Part shown: positions 1-11,359 of the stretch, piece by piece
How positions within the stretch are numbered: the first letter of the stretch is position 1
Layout: every line of letters starts with the position of its first letter
Origin: Undibacterium paludis
GTDB taxonomy: Bacteria > Pseudomonadota > Gammaproteobacteria > Burkholderiales > Burkholderiaceae_D
DNA: 64,000 bases
Assembly (NCBI RefSeq): GCF_022568815.1
Contig: NZ_JAKZHX010000002.1
Coordinates: 372,001-436,000 of the forward strand
Reading direction: 5' to 3'
The notes under the pieces: model-generated
Told to the model about the DNA's origin: nothing
Database searches by the model: none
What the model saw: only the letters and a program-made list of their open reading frames with translations
Translations under genes and position numbers: made by a program

Positions 1-645
1 GATGCTTTGCTGCGCTTCGGCCGCGCGCATGGCGAAATACGTCTGCGTCAGCGTGGCCTGGGCAGACAAGCGCACTGCATCGAAGTCGTCACGGCTTGCC
101 TGCAAACTGGCATTGGCAGCTTCGCTGGCTTTAGACAGCCTGCCCCACAAATCAATTTCCCATGAGGTTTCCAAGCCTGCCGAGTAACTGTTACTGGTGG
201 TCCGGGCGTTCTGCCCTGCCCCCGGGTTGCTGCTGCGCGTGGCACCTGCTGTGGCAGATAAAGTCGGCCACAGCGCAGTCTGGCTGGCCTTGAGCACAGC
301 CTTGGCGCTGGCGACCTGTGTCGCTGCCGATTTCAGGTTTTCATTCCCGGTCAGCAGTTTCTGTTGCAAACCATTTAAAACCGGATCATGGAATATTTCC
401 CACCAGGATTCTGACACGTCAGGTACGGCACCTGGCTGCGTGGCCCGCGCCGACTTCCACAGGCCAGCCTCCTTGAACCCGGCGCTGACGGCCATGGGTC
501 CCGGTGCCTGTGGACTATTCACTGCACATGCAGGTAACAGGCAAGCCAAAGCAATAATGGACAGGCGTGATGCTTCGCCAAGGCAAGTGGTCAGCGGTTG
601 GCGGCGCAGTTCTTGATCAGGGTATTTTTTCATCATCGTTTTCAT
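1..645 (-). CDS. Outer-membrane efflux lipoprotein, NodT/OpmB-like (3' end outside window)
   Basis: This is the N-terminal part of an outer-membrane channel of an RND tripartite pump; the reading frame is open to the window edge (215 codons visible). The start ATG at 645 overlaps the stop of the preceding pump gene in an ATGA arrangement. An N-terminal hydrophobic stretch ends in a lipobox (LLPAC), so it is probably a lipoprotein. The mature part shows family signatures: a WW(E)IFHDP segment, NENLKSA, and [11 protein letters not shown] followed by a predicted helix. Its place as last gene after adaptor-pump-pump matches the Pseudomonas MuxABC-OpmB organisation. Family is confident; the drug substrates cannot be read from sequence. 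Confidence 0.9.
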   Translation of the reverse strand, partial: MKTMMKKYPDQELRRQPLTTCLGEASRLSIIALACLLPACAVNSPQAPGPMAVSAGFKEAGLWKSARATQPGAVPDVSESWWEIFHDPVLNGLQQKLLTGNENLKSAATQVASAKAVLKASQTALWPTLSATAGATRSSNPGAGQNARTTSNSYSAGLETSWEIDLWGRLSKASEAANASLQASRDDFDAVRLSAQATLTQTYFAMRAAEAQQSI

Positions 646-3600
646 GCGATATTCAGCGCTGTTGCACTCTCTTTTTTACCGGCAGGTCTTTTTTTGCGGC
701 GCAGCCTGTCCATGCAGACAAATACTACCGGTGTGGTATACAGCGTCAGTAACTGGCTTAATAGCAAACCGCCAACAATAGCGATTCCCAAAGGCTGCCG
801 CAATTCGGCACCGTCACCAGTGCCAAGCGCCAGAGGTATTGCGCCAAAAATGGCAGCCAGTGTTGTCATCAGAATCGGGCGCAAGCGCAACATGCTGGCG
901 CGGTAAATTGCCGTACCGGCACTGACAGTATTGCCACGACTGGCAGCTGCATGCTGGGCAGAGATGGCAAAATCGATCATCATGATGGCGTTTTTCTTGA
1001 CGATACCAATCAACAGCACCACACCTATCAGGGCAATAATGCTGAAATCGGTATTGAAAAGCATCAGTGCCAGCAAGGCGCCTATGCCTGCCGACGGCAA
1101 GGTGGACAAGATGGTCAGCGGATGTATCAGGCTTTCATACAATATGCCTAGCACCAGGTATATCGTGACGATAGCCGCCAGTATCAGCAAGGGTTGACTG
1201 CTGAGCGAAGATTGAAAGGCCTGCGCCGTTCCCTGGAAGCTGCCATGCACCGATATTGGCACGCCAAGCTGGCTGATGGTGGTATTGATCGCCTCTACCG
1301 CCTGGGACAGAGCCACATTCGGTGCCAGATTGAAGCTGATGGTGCTCGCCGGTGAACCGCTTTGGTGATTGACAGCCAGCGGTGTACTGGTAGTTTCCAC
1401 CTTGGCGACACTGGTCAGCGGGATGCGCACTCCCTTGGAGGTCGTCACGTAGATACTTTTCAGCATCTCCGGACTTTGCAGGTAGGCCGGTGCCAGTTCC
1501 ATGACGACACGGTACTGATTAAGCGGGTTATAGATCACACCGATCTGGCGTTGGCCGAAGGCATCGTTCAAGGTGCTGTCAATGGCACTGATGGTCAGCC
1601 CCAGGCGCGCCACCGCATCACGGTCTATCACCAGCGAAGTCTGTATGCCCTTATCCTGCTGGTCACTATTGACATCAACCAACTCGGGCACTTGCGTAAG
1701 GGCCTTGCGTATGCGTGGCTCCCAAGTACGTAAATCAGCCAGGTCATCGGCTTGCAGAGCATATTGCCAGGCCGCATTACTTTGCCGACCGCCAACGCGG
1801 ATATCCTGTACTGGTGACAAAAACAGATTTGCGCCTGGCAAGTGTGCGAGTTTGCCACGCAGGCGATTCATCACCTGATCGACGCTTTCAGTTCTTTCCG
1901 GCCGTGGCTTGAGCGAGATAAACATGTTTGCACTATTACGCTGGCCGCCACCTGTGAAACCTGTCGTGGTTGCCACCGCTGGATCGGCACGCACGATGTC
2001 GCTGAATGCAATCAGTTTCGCCTGCATGGCCGTAAAAGAGCTAGCCTGATCTGCCTGCACGCCCCCCATCATCAATCCTGTATCCTGCTGCGGAAAAAAA
2101 CCCTTGGAAATGGTGATGTACAGCGATACATTCAATGCAATGACACCCAGCAATACCAGCAGGGTCAGGGGTTGATGACGCAATGTCCAGCGCAGGCTGC
2201 GCCGGTAACCGCGCATCAGCCACCGCTGCAAACGGCCAAGAATACGCATCACGCGTCCTGGGGGCCTGGTCTTTTCAACCGGCTTGAGCAAGGTGGCCGC
2301 CATCATTGGCGTAGTCGTCAACGACACCAGCATGGATACCAGTATCGATACCGACAGGACAACTGCAAACTCGCGGAACAAGCGGCCAACAATACCCCCC
2401 ATCGCCAGAATGGGGATAAACGCCGCAATCAGGGACAGGCTGATGGACACGACAGTAAAGCCGATCTCACGTGCCCCCAGCAATGCCGCTTCAAGCGGTG
2501 CCTTGCCGCGCTCTATGTGTCGTGAGATATTCTCCAGCACCACGATCGCATCATCCACCACAAACCCGGTTGCCACCGTCATCGCCATCAATGACAAATT
2601 ATCTATACTGTAACCGAGCAGATACATGACGCCAAAAGTGCCAGCCAGCGAAACCGGCACAGCTACAGCAGGTAACAGCGCCGCGCGGAAATTACGTAAA
2701 AAAGCAAACACCACCACAATCACCAGACCAAAGGCGATCGCCAGTGTACGCTGCACTTCCTTGATCGAAGCCCGTATAGTGGGTGTGCGGTCCATCACGA
2801 CATCGACATTGATTGCCGGTGCAATCGAGGCGCGCAATTGCGGCAGCAGGCCACGTATGGTATCAACCGTCTTGATGATGTTCGCGCCCGGCGCCTTGTT
2901 GAGTATCAGCAGCACGGCCGGTTTGCCATTTGACATGCCGTAATTGCGCACGTCCTGCACACTGTCAACCACTTGCGCCACATCGCGCAGGAGCAGGGCT
3001 GCACCGTTGACGTAACTGAGTACCAGTGGTGCATATTGATCTGCCTTGTAAGATTGATCATTAGCACTGATTTGCCAGTAATGCTGATTGTCTTCCAGCG
3101 AGCCTTTGGGGCGGTTGGCGTTGCTGGCAACCACCGTAGCACGCACGTTTTCCAGGGAAATGCCATTGGCGGCCAGTTTGTTCGGGTCGATTTCTATACG
3201 TACCGCAGGCAAGGCGCCACCACCTATCGTGACCTGGCCTATGCCATCGACCTGCGACAAACGCTGTGCCAGCACAGTAGATGCCGCATCGTACATCTGC
3301 CCGCGTGTCAGTGTGTCAGACGTCAGTGCAATAATCATCACCGGCGCATCTGCCGGATTGACTTTGCGGTAAGTCGGATTGCTGGGCAAGCCGGACGGCA
3401 GCAAGGCGCGTGCCGCGTTGATGCCTGCCTGTACGTCGCGGGCCGCACCGTCGATGTCACGGCTCAGGTCAAATTGCAGGGTGACACGGGTGCTACCCAG
3501 CGATGATGACGAAGTGATTTCATTGACACCGGCAATGCTGCCCAACGCCCGCTCCAACGGTGTCGCCACCGTGGCCGCCATGGTATCCGGACTGGCGCCT

Positions 3601-3755
3601 GGCAAGGACGCATTCACCGAAATCGTCGGAAATTCAACCTGTGGCAAAGGGGCAATAGGCAACAAGAAATAGGCAATGATGCCCGCCAGTGCCACACCGA
3701 AGGTAATCAGTGCGGTACCAACCGGGCGTTCTATGAAGGGGCGTGAGAGATTCAT
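642..3755 (-). CDS. mdtC: RND multidrug efflux pump, second subunit (MdtC/MuxC-like)
   Basis: A 1037-residue inner-membrane proton-driven efflux pump of the HAE1 RND family, full length. It starts with the usual [17 protein letters not shown] first membrane helix. It carries the two large periplasmic loops and the TM4 stretch [17 protein letters not shown], whose paired Asp residues are the proton relay. A second repeat follows, with [14 protein letters not shown]. It lies 7 bp after another RND gene; MdtBC/MuxBC-type systems use two different RND subunits in one heterotrimer. Paired pumps plus a downstream outer-membrane channel favour a MuxABC-OpmB/MdtABC type system. In that family the substrates are drugs, bile salts or aromatic compounds; the actual ones here are unknown. 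Confidence 0.93.
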   Translation of the reverse strand: MNLSRPFIERPVGTALITFGVALAGIIAYFLLPIAPLPQVEFPTISVNASLPGASPDTMAATVATPLERALGSIAGVNEITSSSSLGSTRVTLQFDLSRDIDGAARDVQAGINAARALLPSGLPSNPTYRKVNPADAPVMIIALTSDTLTRGQMYDAASTVLAQRLSQVDGIGQVTIGGGALPAVRIEIDPNKLAANGISLENVRATVVASNANRPKGSLEDNQHYWQISANDQSYKADQYAPLVLSYVNGAALLLRDVAQVVDSVQDVRNYGMSNGKPAVLLILNKAPGANIIKTVDTIRGLLPQLRASIAPAINVDVVMDRTPTIRASIKEVQRTLAIAFGLVIVVVFAFLRNFRAALLPAVAVPVSLAGTFGVMYLLGYSIDNLSLMAMTVATGFVVDDAIVVLENISRHIERGKAPLEAALLGAREIGFTVVSISLSLIAAFIPILAMGGIVGRLFREFAVVLSVSILVSMLVSLTTTPMMAATLLKPVEKTRPPGRVMRILGRLQRWLMRGYRRSLRWTLRHQPLTLLVLLGVIALNVSLYITISKGFFPQQDTGLMMGGVQADQASSFTAMQAKLIAFSDIVRADPAVATTTGFTGGGQRNSANMFISLKPRPERTESVDQVMNRLRGKLAHLPGANLFLSPVQDIRVGGRQSNAAWQYALQADDLADLRTWEPRIRKALTQVPELVDVNSDQQDKGIQTSLVIDRDAVARLGLTISAIDSTLNDAFGQRQIGVIYNPLNQYRVVMELAPAYLQSPEMLKSIYVTTSKGVRIPLTSVAKVETTSTPLAVNHQSGSPASTISFNLAPNVALSQAVEAINTTISQLGVPISVHGSFQGTAQAFQSSLSSQPLLILAAIVTIYLVLGILYESLIHPLTILSTLPSAGIGALLALMLFNTDFSIIALIGVVLLIGIVKKNAIMMIDFAISAQHAAASRGNTVSAGTAIYRASMLRLRPILMTTLAAIFGAIPLALGTGDGAELRQPLGIAIVGGLLLSQLLTLYTTPVVFVCMDRLRRKKRPAGKKESATALNIA

Positions 3756-3762
3756 GCCTGAC

Positions 3763-6700
3763 TCACACCGTCGTTTCCGCAGGCTTGTTACCCAGCCCGC
3801 TTGCCAATGCGGTAAACCCGAGATAGATCACCGGCGTGGTAAACAAGGTCAGCAACTGGCTGACGATCAAACCACCCACCATCACCACACCCAGCGGATG
3901 ACGCAACTCGCTACCGACACCGGTACCCAGCATCAGCGGCAAGGCCCCCAGCAGGGCCGCCATAGTCGTCATCAGGATAGGACGGAAGCGCAACAAACAG
4001 GCTTTATGGATTGCCTCACGTGGTCTCAGCCCCTCCTCCCGCTGCGCATACAGGGCAAAATCGATCATCATGATGGCATTTTTTTTGACAATACCAATCA
4101 GCAGCACAATACCAATGATCGCAATAATGCCCAGGTCCAGACGGAACGCCAGCAGTGCCAGCAAGGCGCCCAGACCTGCCGACGGCAAGGTGGACAAGAT
4201 GGTCAGCGGATGTATATAGCTCTCATACAGGACACCCAGCACGATATACATCGTGACAATGGCTGCCAGTATCAGCAGCAACGTGCTTGACAAAGAAGCC
4301 TGAAAAGCCAGCGCAGCTCCCTGGAAACTGGTTTCCACGCTGACCGGCATTTGCAGACCGGCTTCTTCTTTACGTATTGCTTCTACCGCATCCCCCAAAG
4401 CAGCACCAGGTGCAAGATTGAAAGAAATAGTGGCCGCCGGGAACTGCGCAACATGATTGACCGCCAGTGGTGCAATGCGTTCCGTCACTCTGGCGACGGA
4501 AGATAGCGGCACCTGGACACCATTGCTACCCGGCACATACAGGCTGTTAAGCGCGTCCAGCCCCAGTTTGTATTGCGGTGCAACCTCCAGAACCACGCGA
4601 TATTGATTGCTTTGCGTGAATATCGTTGAAATCAGGCGCTGGCCGAAGGCATTGTAAAGTGCACTGTCTATGGAAGCGACGCTGACGCCAAAGCGCCCGG
4701 CGGCGTCCCTGTCTATGTCAACATAGGCTTGCAGACCAAGTTCTTGCTGATCACTTGCCACATCAGCCAATTGCGGCAACTTGCGCAAACGCTCGAGCAG
4801 TGTTGCCGTCCATTTTGACAGCTCCTTGATGTCGGGCGAACTCAGCATGAACTGGTACTGTGTCTTGGCAATACGGTCTTCTATGGTCAGATCCTGCACC
4901 GCCTGTAAATAAATCGCGATACCGGTGACCTTGCTGGTCGCTTCGGTCAGGCGTCGCGCTATTTGCGCTGCCGAAGCAGTGCGCACATGCAGAGGCTTGA
5001 GCACGATCAGCATGCGGCCAGAATTCAAGGTCGTATTGGCGCCATCAACACCGATGAAAGAAGACACGCTCTCTACCGCAGGGTCTTTCAGTATAACGGC
5101 TGCAAGCTCTTGCTGGTGCACGGCCATGGCGGCAAACGAGGTCGACTGGGCAGCCTCGGTGATTGCCTGTATCTGCCCGGTATCCTGCACCGGAAAAAAT
5201 CCTTTGGGAACAAAAACATACAATAAACCGGTCAATGCCAGTGTCAGCACAAACACCAGCATGGTTGCAGCCTGCCTGTCCAGCACCCAGGTCAGCATGC
5301 GACCGTATCCCTCTATGGTTTTATCAAACATACGACCAATAGCGCGCTTGACGGCGCCAAAGTCCTCTTCTCTCTCATGATGCAAAAGGCGGGCACACAT
5401 CATTGGCGTCAGCGTCAGCGACACGAAGGCTGAAATCAGGATGGAGACTGCCAAGGTAATTGCAAATTCATGGAATAACCGCCCCACCACATCGCCCATG
5501 AACAACAAAGGGATTAGCACCGCAATCAAGGACACCGTCAGCGAGATGATGGTAAAACCAATTTGTTGAGAGCCTTTCAGCGCCGCTGCCATTGGTGTAT
5601 CGCCTTCTTCGACATAGCGGGCGATATTCTCGATCATGACAATCGCATCGTCGACGACAAAGCCGGTCGATATCACCAGCGCCATCAGGGTCAGGTTATT
5701 CAATGAAAAACCGACCATGTACATCACGCCGAAAGTACCGATCAAAGACAGGGGTACCGCCACACTGGGGATAATCGTCGCCGGCACGCTGCGCAGGAAA
5801 ATGAAAATGACGAACACCACCAGGCCTATGGCCAGCAAAAGTTCGATTTCCACATCGTCTATGGACGCACGTATTGTCGTTGTCCTGTCGCTCAACACGC
5901 GCACATCGACTGAACCTGGCATGGCTGCCTGCAAAGTCGGCAGCAAAGCCTTCACACGGTCAACTGTCTGTATCACATTGGCGCCAGGCTGGCGCTGCAC
6001 ATTCAGGATCACAGCCGGTGCAGTATCTGCCCACGCTGCCAGACGCAGGTTTTCTGCATCGTCGACCAGCGTGGCTACATCACGCAACCTGACTGGATTG
6101 CCATTTTTGTAGGCAAAAATCAGATTGGCATATTCTGCTGCGCTTTTCATCTGGTCATTAGCGTCAATGGTCGAGGCGCGCAAAGGCCCGTCAAAACTCC
6201 CCTTGGCCTGATTCACATTGGCACTGCCTATGGCGGTACGTACGTCATCAAGCGACAGTCCCAGGTTGGCCAAGGCAGTCGGATTAGCCTGTATGCGCAC
6301 CGCAGGGCGTCGCCCGCCAGCGATACTGACCAGGCCCACACCACGTACCTGCGATATTTTTTGTGCAAGGCGGCTCTCAACCAGATCGTGCAGGCGTATT
6401 ACCGGCAAAGTTGAGGACGACACGGCGATCGTCAGCACCGGCGCATCAGCCGGGTTCACCTTGCTATACACGGGTGGCATGGGTAAATCATTGGGCAACA
6501 GATTGCTGCCTGCATTGATGGCGGCCTGCACTTCCTGCTCAGCCACATCAAGCGACAGGCTCAGGTCAAACCGCAGCGTGATCACTGAAGCGCCGCCAGA
6601 ACTGCTGGATGACATTTGTGCCAGACCCGGCATCTGCCCGAATTGCCGCTCCAAAGGCGCCGTGACTGACGATGTCATGACATCCGGGCTGGCGCCGGGA

Positions 6701-6861
6701 TACAGGGTAGTGACCTGTATCGTCGGATAATCGACTTCAGGCAAGGCCGCAATCGGCAGCAGGCGATAGGCCAGCAAGCCGGCCAACAAAATGGCCAACA
6801 TCATCAGCGACGTCGCCACAGGTCGTTCGATAAATAAACGCGAAGGATTCAGGGTGTTCAT
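3763..6861 (-). CDS. mdtB: RND multidrug efflux pump, first subunit (MdtB/MuxB-like)
   Basis: A 1032-residue RND transporter closely related in layout to the next gene. The N-terminus reads [20 protein letters not shown]. The TM4 proton-relay segment is [22 protein letters not shown], with both Asp residues present, and the second half carries [18 protein letters not shown]. It sits between the membrane-fusion gene (23 bp upstream) and the second pump (7 bp downstream), so the four genes are almost certainly one operon. The two pump proteins are clearly non-identical, as expected for the heteromeric MdtB2C-type pump. No frameshift or missing motif was seen. Confidence 0.93.
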   Translation of the reverse strand: MNTLNPSRLFIERPVATSLMMLAILLAGLLAYRLLPIAALPEVDYPTIQVTTLYPGASPDVMTSSVTAPLERQFGQMPGLAQMSSSSSGGASVITLRFDLSLSLDVAEQEVQAAINAGSNLLPNDLPMPPVYSKVNPADAPVLTIAVSSSTLPVIRLHDLVESRLAQKISQVRGVGLVSIAGGRRPAVRIQANPTALANLGLSLDDVRTAIGSANVNQAKGSFDGPLRASTIDANDQMKSAAEYANLIFAYKNGNPVRLRDVATLVDDAENLRLAAWADTAPAVILNVQRQPGANVIQTVDRVKALLPTLQAAMPGSVDVRVLSDRTTTIRASIDDVEIELLLAIGLVVFVIFIFLRSVPATIIPSVAVPLSLIGTFGVMYMVGFSLNNLTLMALVISTGFVVDDAIVMIENIARYVEEGDTPMAAALKGSQQIGFTIISLTVSLIAVLIPLLFMGDVVGRLFHEFAITLAVSILISAFVSLTLTPMMCARLLHHEREEDFGAVKRAIGRMFDKTIEGYGRMLTWVLDRQAATMLVFVLTLALTGLLYVFVPKGFFPVQDTGQIQAITEAAQSTSFAAMAVHQQELAAVILKDPAVESVSSFIGVDGANTTLNSGRMLIVLKPLHVRTASAAQIARRLTEATSKVTGIAIYLQAVQDLTIEDRIAKTQYQFMLSSPDIKELSKWTATLLERLRKLPQLADVASDQQELGLQAYVDIDRDAAGRFGVSVASIDSALYNAFGQRLISTIFTQSNQYRVVLEVAPQYKLGLDALNSLYVPGSNGVQVPLSSVARVTERIAPLAVNHVAQFPAATISFNLAPGAALGDAVEAIRKEEAGLQMPVSVETSFQGAALAFQASLSSTLLLILAAIVTMYIVLGVLYESYIHPLTILSTLPSAGLGALLALLAFRLDLGIIAIIGIVLLIGIVKKNAIMMIDFALYAQREEGLRPREAIHKACLLRFRPILMTTMAALLGALPLMLGTGVGSELRHPLGVVMVGGLIVSQLLTLFTTPVIYLGFTALASGLGNKPAETTV

Positions 6862-6884
6862 GATTTAAGCGCCTTGGCCTGCCT

Positions 6885-8231
6885 TTATTTTCTGGCTTCG
6901 GCAGCCGACGCTTGAGCCGGTACCGACGCGGACGCAGAAGCAGATCCAGGCACGGATGCCGCCCCCGCTGCAGAAGCAGAGCCGGAAGCACCACCACCTT
7001 TATGTCGCCGGCCACTACGCGGCTCATCACCTGCACCTGGCCTGGCACTGGCGGCAATGACTTCCACCTTGCCACCGTCGCGCAAACGGTCTGCACCATC
7101 GGTGACCAGTTGCTCACCGGGTTTCAATTCTCCTTTTACACCTACCCAGTCGCCATCCGTCGCCAGCGTCGTTACCGGTCTCAGAGCAACCACACCACCC
7201 TCACCCACCACATACACAAAATTACCCATGGCACCACGCTGGACAGCCGCTGTTGGCACGGCCAGGGCGTCTTTCATGGTATCAAGCTGCAGGCGCACAT
7301 TGACAAACTGATTCGGGAAAAGAGCATTATCCTTATTGGCAAACAAGGCCTTGACACGTATGGTGCCGGTGGTCACATCAATAGTGTTATCGGTGTTGGC
7401 GACACTGCCTTCAGCCAGCATGCTTTTTTGTTCCCTGTCCCAGGCTTCAACGCGCAGTGGTACGGCATTTTTCAATTGCTGACGCAATTTATCCAGACGT
7501 GCATCAGGGACGGCAAACACTATCGCAGCCGGTTGGGTCTGGGTAATTGTCACCAGACCATTCGTGTCTGAACTGTGCACAATATTACCAAGATCAGCCT
7601 GTTTCAGACCAGCCAGCCCGGCAATTGGCGCCACCACACGGGTATAGCTGAGCTGCAGTTTCGCATTATCCACCGCCGCCTGATCTGACAAGACCGTACC
7701 GTGCAATTGCTGCACCAGGGCCTCTTGCGTATCCATTTGCTGTTTAGGCGCAGCCTGTTTTTCAACCAGGTCGCGATAGCGTTGCAAATCTATTTCTGCG
7801 TTTTTCAGTTGTGCCTGGTCACGTGCCAGAGTACCCTGCGCCTGCGACAAGGCAATCTGGAAAGACCGCGGGTCTATCTGCGCCAGCACCTGCCCCGCCT
7901 GCACTGGTTGGCCTTCTTTAAAGTAAATGGCCTTCAACTCTCCGTCAGCCTTAGTCCGCACAATCGCCGTGTTGACAGCAGCAATATTGCCAATGGCATT
8001 GACGATAAGGCGTATATCACGCTTTTGCGCAGCCACAACCGTCACCGGCTGCACCCGGTTGGGATTGGCGCCATTACGACCGCCCCCCTGCCTGGCGCCA
8101 CCGGTGCTGGCACTGGCCGAGGCACCGTCCACTGGCGCACGATGCGTATACCACCAGGCCACACCTGCCCCTGCCACAGCCAGGATCAACACGATTACTG
8201 CCGTCTTACGCGTCATCAATTTTGATGCCAT
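6885..8231 (-). CDS. mdtA: RND periplasmic adaptor (membrane fusion) protein, MdtA-like
   Basis: This adaptor links the RND pumps to the outer-membrane channel. An N-terminal membrane anchor (AVIVLILAVAGAGVAWWY) is followed by a lipoyl/barrel-sandwich half (IYFKEGQPVQAGQVLAQIDP). A coiled-coil hairpin (about residues 125-185) and the second lipoyl half (YTRVVAPIAGLAGLKQADLG) come next, and the C-terminus is an Ala/Ser/Gly-rich low-complexity tail. The ATG at 8231 is preferred over an in-frame ATG at 8267 because GAGGG lies 8 nt upstream of it; this gives 448 residues. First gene of the adaptor-pump-pump-channel operon. Confidence 0.9.
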   Translation of the reverse strand: MASKLMTRKTAVIVLILAVAGAGVAWWYTHRAPVDGASASASTGGARQGGGRNGANPNRVQPVTVVAAQKRDIRLIVNAIGNIAAVNTAIVRTKADGELKAIYFKEGQPVQAGQVLAQIDPRSFQIALSQAQGTLARDQAQLKNAEIDLQRYRDLVEKQAAPKQQMDTQEALVQQLHGTVLSDQAAVDNAKLQLSYTRVVAPIAGLAGLKQADLGNIVHSSDTNGLVTITQTQPAAIVFAVPDARLDKLRQQLKNAVPLRVEAWDREQKSMLAEGSVANTDNTIDVTTGTIRVKALFANKDNALFPNQFVNVRLQLDTMKDALAVPTAAVQRGAMGNFVYVVGEGGVVALRPVTTLATDGDWVGVKGELKPGEQLVTDGADRLRDGGKVEVIAASARPGAGDEPRSGRRHKGGGASGSASAAGAASVPGSASASASVPAQASAAEARK

Positions 8232-8714
8232 TGCACTTACCCTCAACGTCAAATCGGATTCAGTCAATGTCCGTAGCGCATGCAGGATAGCGCTGGCAAA
8301 GGACCAACAGCAGCATGAGAACTGACTACTAATTTGCCACTAATTTGCCGACAAGCATTTGTTGCAGACATTTCTATTTGTGCGCATTGTTGCATGAGAA
8401 CGAGATAAAAAAGCGCACAGGTGCCTTACATTTACAATATGTCACAGGCAACTATTTGTAATGTTTTTATTTGCCAGTACCTGTACCGTATAACCAGGCT
8501 TGGTGTTTGACCAGTTACCAGGCGCAACTGACTGGGCATCGGGATGCTTGTTAATCATTTTAAAAATATTCCCCCAATCAATACAATGCGTCTACGTACG
8601 GTGTAAAGATGCCGACCCAATATTGTCTTTTTCTTTACCATCGCTTATATTGACAAATTGAAAATCAAATCTGACTGACCGGTCACGGGCAAACACAAAA
8701 ATCGGGAGAATCAC
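8232..8714. other. Intergenic region between efflux operon and lipase gene
   Basis: These 483 bp separate the leftward efflux operon from the rightward lipase gene and must hold both promoters. No convincing ORF was found. An 11-bp tandem direct repeat (8328-8349) lies about 100 bp upstream of the adaptor gene. A TTGACA hexamer at 8650-8655 and a GACCGGTC palindrome about 20 bp further on lie before the lipase gene, but no good -10 is visible at the right distance. Confidence 0.6.
8328..8349. repeat. Perfect 11-bp tandem repeat (ACTAATTTGCC x2)
   Basis: Two adjacent exact copies of ACTAATTTGCC, repeated at one helical turn. They lie 97 bp upstream of the efflux adaptor start. An 11-bp period places both copies on the same DNA face, as for a dimeric regulator of the efflux operon. 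Function is inferred from position only. Confidence 0.45.
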
Positions 8715-9713
8715 ATGGGTACAACGATAGGCAATGCATCCGATCCCAACCCTGGGTTGGCGATGACACTTGCCACCGTAGCGTACTGCAGCGACCCGGC
8801 AACCACGCTGGCCGACATGGATAATGGCTGGAGTGCGGTCTGGGTAGCCAGTACCGACATCAACGGCAACATCGCCTTTATCGCCTGCAATGGCGGTTCA
8901 CAATATGTAGTCGCCATACGTGGCTCGCTCCTGAACTTCAGCTGGCAGGCTTTCGATAACTGGTTCAAGCAAGACCTCAATGTCTACGACCAGACTGCCT
9001 GGAACTATCCAAACAGTGCAGCCTTGCCGATGATCTCAAAGGGCTCTTCCGATGGCTTGAACGACCTGATCCAGCTCGTCGATATCAACGGACAAACCAT
9101 GTATCAATACCTGACAGCAAACGCCATTGGCACCGACATTTCCATCGGTGTAGTCGGCCATAGCCTGGGCGGCAACCTGGCCAGTGTTTATGCGCCGTGG
9201 CTGCTGTACCAGCTCCAGCAAAATAAGATCACCCCTCCCGCATCATTCCCTGTGCTGACTTTCGCCGCCCCCACCGCTGGCAACCAGGCCTTCGCCGATG
9301 CCTACGACAACAGCTTCCCAAATTCATGGCGCTACTACAATGAAATTGACCTGGTGCCGATGGCGTCCAATTCGCTGCTCTTTGCCGCCCTGCTCTATTC
9401 ACCAGCGCCAGAAGCCAGCAGCATAGAAACCACCGTCAACCACCTGCCTGTCACCCTGGCAGAAGCCATCGCAGCCATCGCTGCTGCAATCGCACTCAGG
9501 GAAAAACACTACAACTCGTATTACACGCAGACCAATCAAACAACTGGCAGCATAGCCCTGAACACGACAAAAGCACTCCATACCGTCGACACCAGCAAAC
9601 CACTGATAGACCAATGGTTTGACCAGATTGCAGCGCAGCATATACAAAGCAATTATCTGTCGTTGCTCAATGCCAGTCCTGTCAGTTGCTCAACGACAGC
9701 CCTTTCACAGTGA
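8715..9713 (+). CDS. Lipase class 3 family protein (alpha/beta hydrolase)
   Basis: A 332-residue protein with the lipase_3 core. An early strand, VVAIRGS, leads into the lid/oxyanion region. The nucleophile elbow GHSLGG (Ser about residue 155) is followed by LTFAAPTAGN. A candidate acid lies in EIDLVPM (about residue 213) and a candidate His near EKHYNSYY (about residue 264). This family hydrolyses acyl esters of glycerolipids. No signal peptide or lipobox is evident, so it may be cytoplasmic or exported by another route. GGGAGA lies 6 nt before the ATG. It stands alone between divergent efflux genes and small exported proteins. Confidence 0.82.
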   Translation: MGTTIGNASDPNPGLAMTLATVAYCSDPATTLADMDNGWSAVWVASTDINGNIAFIACNGGSQYVVAIRGSLLNFSWQAFDNWFKQDLNVYDQTAWNYPNSAALPMISKGSSDGLNDLIQLVDINGQTMYQYLTANAIGTDISIGVVGHSLGGNLASVYAPWLLYQLQQNKITPPASFPVLTFAAPTAGNQAFADAYDNSFPNSWRYYNEIDLVPMASNSLLFAALLYSPAPEASSIETTVNHLPVTLAEAIAAIAAAIALREKHYNSYYTQTNQTTGSIALNTTKALHTVDTSKPLIDQWFDQIAAQHIQSNYLSLLNASPVSCSTTALSQ

Positions 9714-9797
9714 AGCTGATTTTGATTTAAAGAGGCGCAGTGGAGCCCCCGATTTTTGACAATCACCTGTCGCCTCTATAATAACGAAGCCTGAAAG

Positions 9798-10148
9798 ATG
9801 AAACTCAAACTTGCATTCATGGCTTTTGCCCTGCCCTGCTCTATGGCATTTGCGCAGCAAGCCTATAAATCACCGGTAGCAGCTGCCCTTTCTTGCCGTA
9901 GCTATTTAAAAGCGAACAACAGGCAAGCGAACGCTGCTTTGGAACAAGTATACGGATACATCTTCGAATACAACAACTCTGGCACGTCCGACATATTTGT
10001 TCCACCGAAGCCGTATACTTTCAAACTGGATCTGGATAAATTCTGTCGAAACAATCCGCAAAAATCGATACAAGACGCCGCAACGACATTCATCACTGAT
10101 TTGGACAACCGAAAAACCAGAGTAATTGAACCTGATACAAATCAGTAA
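9798..10148 (+). CDS. Small exported protein, HdeA- or Rap1a-like
   Basis: A 116-residue protein with a clear signal peptide (LAFMAFALPCSMAFAQ). The mature part is about 97 residues with two Cys (in ALSCRSYL and LDKFCRNNPQ) that could form a disulfide. The pattern of a first Cys, a GYI segment, then C-x-x-NP and an Ala-rich helix recalls small periplasmic folds of the HdeA/HdeB acid chaperone or Rap1a/Tai type, but neither can be assigned by eye. It is 84 bp after the lipase gene on the same strand; a weak inverted repeat (AGAGGCG...CGCCTCT) between them may separate transcription. Confidence 0.7.
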   Translation: MKLKLAFMAFALPCSMAFAQQAYKSPVAAALSCRSYLKANNRQANAALEQVYGYIFEYNNSGTSDIFVPPKPYTFKLDLDKFCRNNPQKSIQDAATTFITDLDNRKTRVIEPDTNQ

Positions 10149-10386
10149 TTGAGCTTATGTCTTGATACCTAAAAAAATGAACCTCTCAGGCAAGCAACAT
10201 CAGCAATTGAACAGCCAGATAACTGAAAAGTACCCGTGAGTGACTAAAAAACAGCACATGAAGCATGAATTGCTGAGAACACCTGGAAGATTCTTTCACA
10301 GGCGATATACTCATCTCTACCTTCAACCACTGACTAACGAGTGATTTGAAGTACTTCCAGAACAGTAATGCCTACAGGAGCACATC

Positions 10387-10842
10387 ATGAGAAAATTATT
10401 TTCCTTCGTGTTTTTCGCAATACTGGCAATCAGCCTGCCGGCACATGCAGCCACTGAAAACAGCACGCCCGAGCAAGCGCAAGCCATGGTAAAAAAAGCG
10501 ATCGCCTACTACAAAACCAATGGCAAGGAAAAAGCCCTGGCCGCCGTCAACGACACAGCAGGCCCATTCAATGAAAGGGATTTATATGTCGTCGCGTATG
10601 ACTTGAATGGCTCAGTACTGGCACATGGCGCCAACAAAAAACTTGTCGGCAAAAACATCATTGACATGCAAGATGTCGATGGCGTCATGGTCATGAAAGA
10701 ACAACTGCTGGCAGGCAAAGGCAAAAACGGCGGCTGGGTTAATTACAAATGGCCACACCCCATCACAAAAAACCTGACACCAAAATCAATGTACAACGAA
10801 GTCGTCGACGACATCATGTTTGCCTGCGGTGTCTATAAATAG
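10387..10842 (+). CDS. Periplasmic single-Cache-domain protein
   Basis: A 151-residue exported protein with a signal peptide ending LPAHA. The mature part matches the single Cache (sCache) ligand-binding fold often seen as a stand-alone periplasmic protein. Typical parts are EQAQAMVKKAIAYYKTNGKEKALAAVND, DLYVVAYDLNGSVLAHGANKKLVGKN, a GGWVNYKWPHP strand pair, and a C-terminal MFACGVYK. Such proteins usually bind small organic ligands, and their domain also serves as the sensor module of chemoreceptors. GGAG lies upstream of the start. Ligand unknown. Confidence 0.82.
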   Translation: MRKLFSFVFFAILAISLPAHAATENSTPEQAQAMVKKAIAYYKTNGKEKALAAVNDTAGPFNERDLYVVAYDLNGSVLAHGANKKLVGKNIIDMQDVDGVMVMKEQLLAGKGKNGGWVNYKWPHPITKNLTPKSMYNEVVDDIMFACGVYK

Positions 10843-11359
10843 CCTCTCAAGGCTGATCAGGTGTATTAGTTTCGATTTGACTGGCCAGCGGCCAGGTGAT
10901 GTGCTGAAGATGATTGAGGAGGATATACATGACGGCGCTCTGCACGTGAAACAGGGGAAGATCCAGAAATTTTTCCGTATCATGCTGGACAATGCCGGTG
11001 TGCGCTCTTAGCTGGGTATTGCCATCGACAAGATACTTGCCAGGCCACACCGAATCAATAAATCTTATATTGTGACAACAGAGCAAGATCAGCCATTGAA
11101 CAAATGGACCTTGCGCACACGTTTTGAAAGAGCCAGGTCATCTGCGGCCGAGAAGCCCAGGAGCAGCGGCAATGCAAATCTTGCTACAAGAATTGAAGAG
11201 TTTCAGTTTAGGGACATCCGCTCCAAAGCGGCCGGCGAGATATCTAATTTGTAAGATGCCAGTAAACTACTTGGTCATAATGATAAACAGATCACAGAAA
11301 ACGTGTACAGGCGTATAGATGAGGCGAAAAAAACCACTCAATACAGATCACAGAACTGA
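10843..11359 (+). pseudogene. Decayed phage-type tyrosine integrase (C-terminal catalytic part)
   Basis: One reading frame, interrupted by TAG at 11009-11011 and TAA at 11252-11254, still encodes recognisable integrase catalytic segments in the right order. They are LTGQRPGDVLKM (first catalytic Arg region), DGALHVKQGK, TEQDQPLNKWTLRTRFERAR, then FQFRDIRSKAAG, and finally KLLGHNDKQITENVYRR with the Tyr region. The N-terminal half is missing; the fragment begins at the stop of the Cache gene. This is the debris of an old phage or island integrase, immediately left of the flagellar fliH. The decay is seen directly; the origin is inferred. Confidence 0.8.

Noticed and set aside
642..8231. Many plus-strand ORFs of 60-230 codons across the RND efflux genes (for example 1842-2525 and 3676-4290)
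   Set aside because: They lie opposite full-length conserved RND and adaptor genes, lack ribosome sites and known motifs, and have skewed composition.
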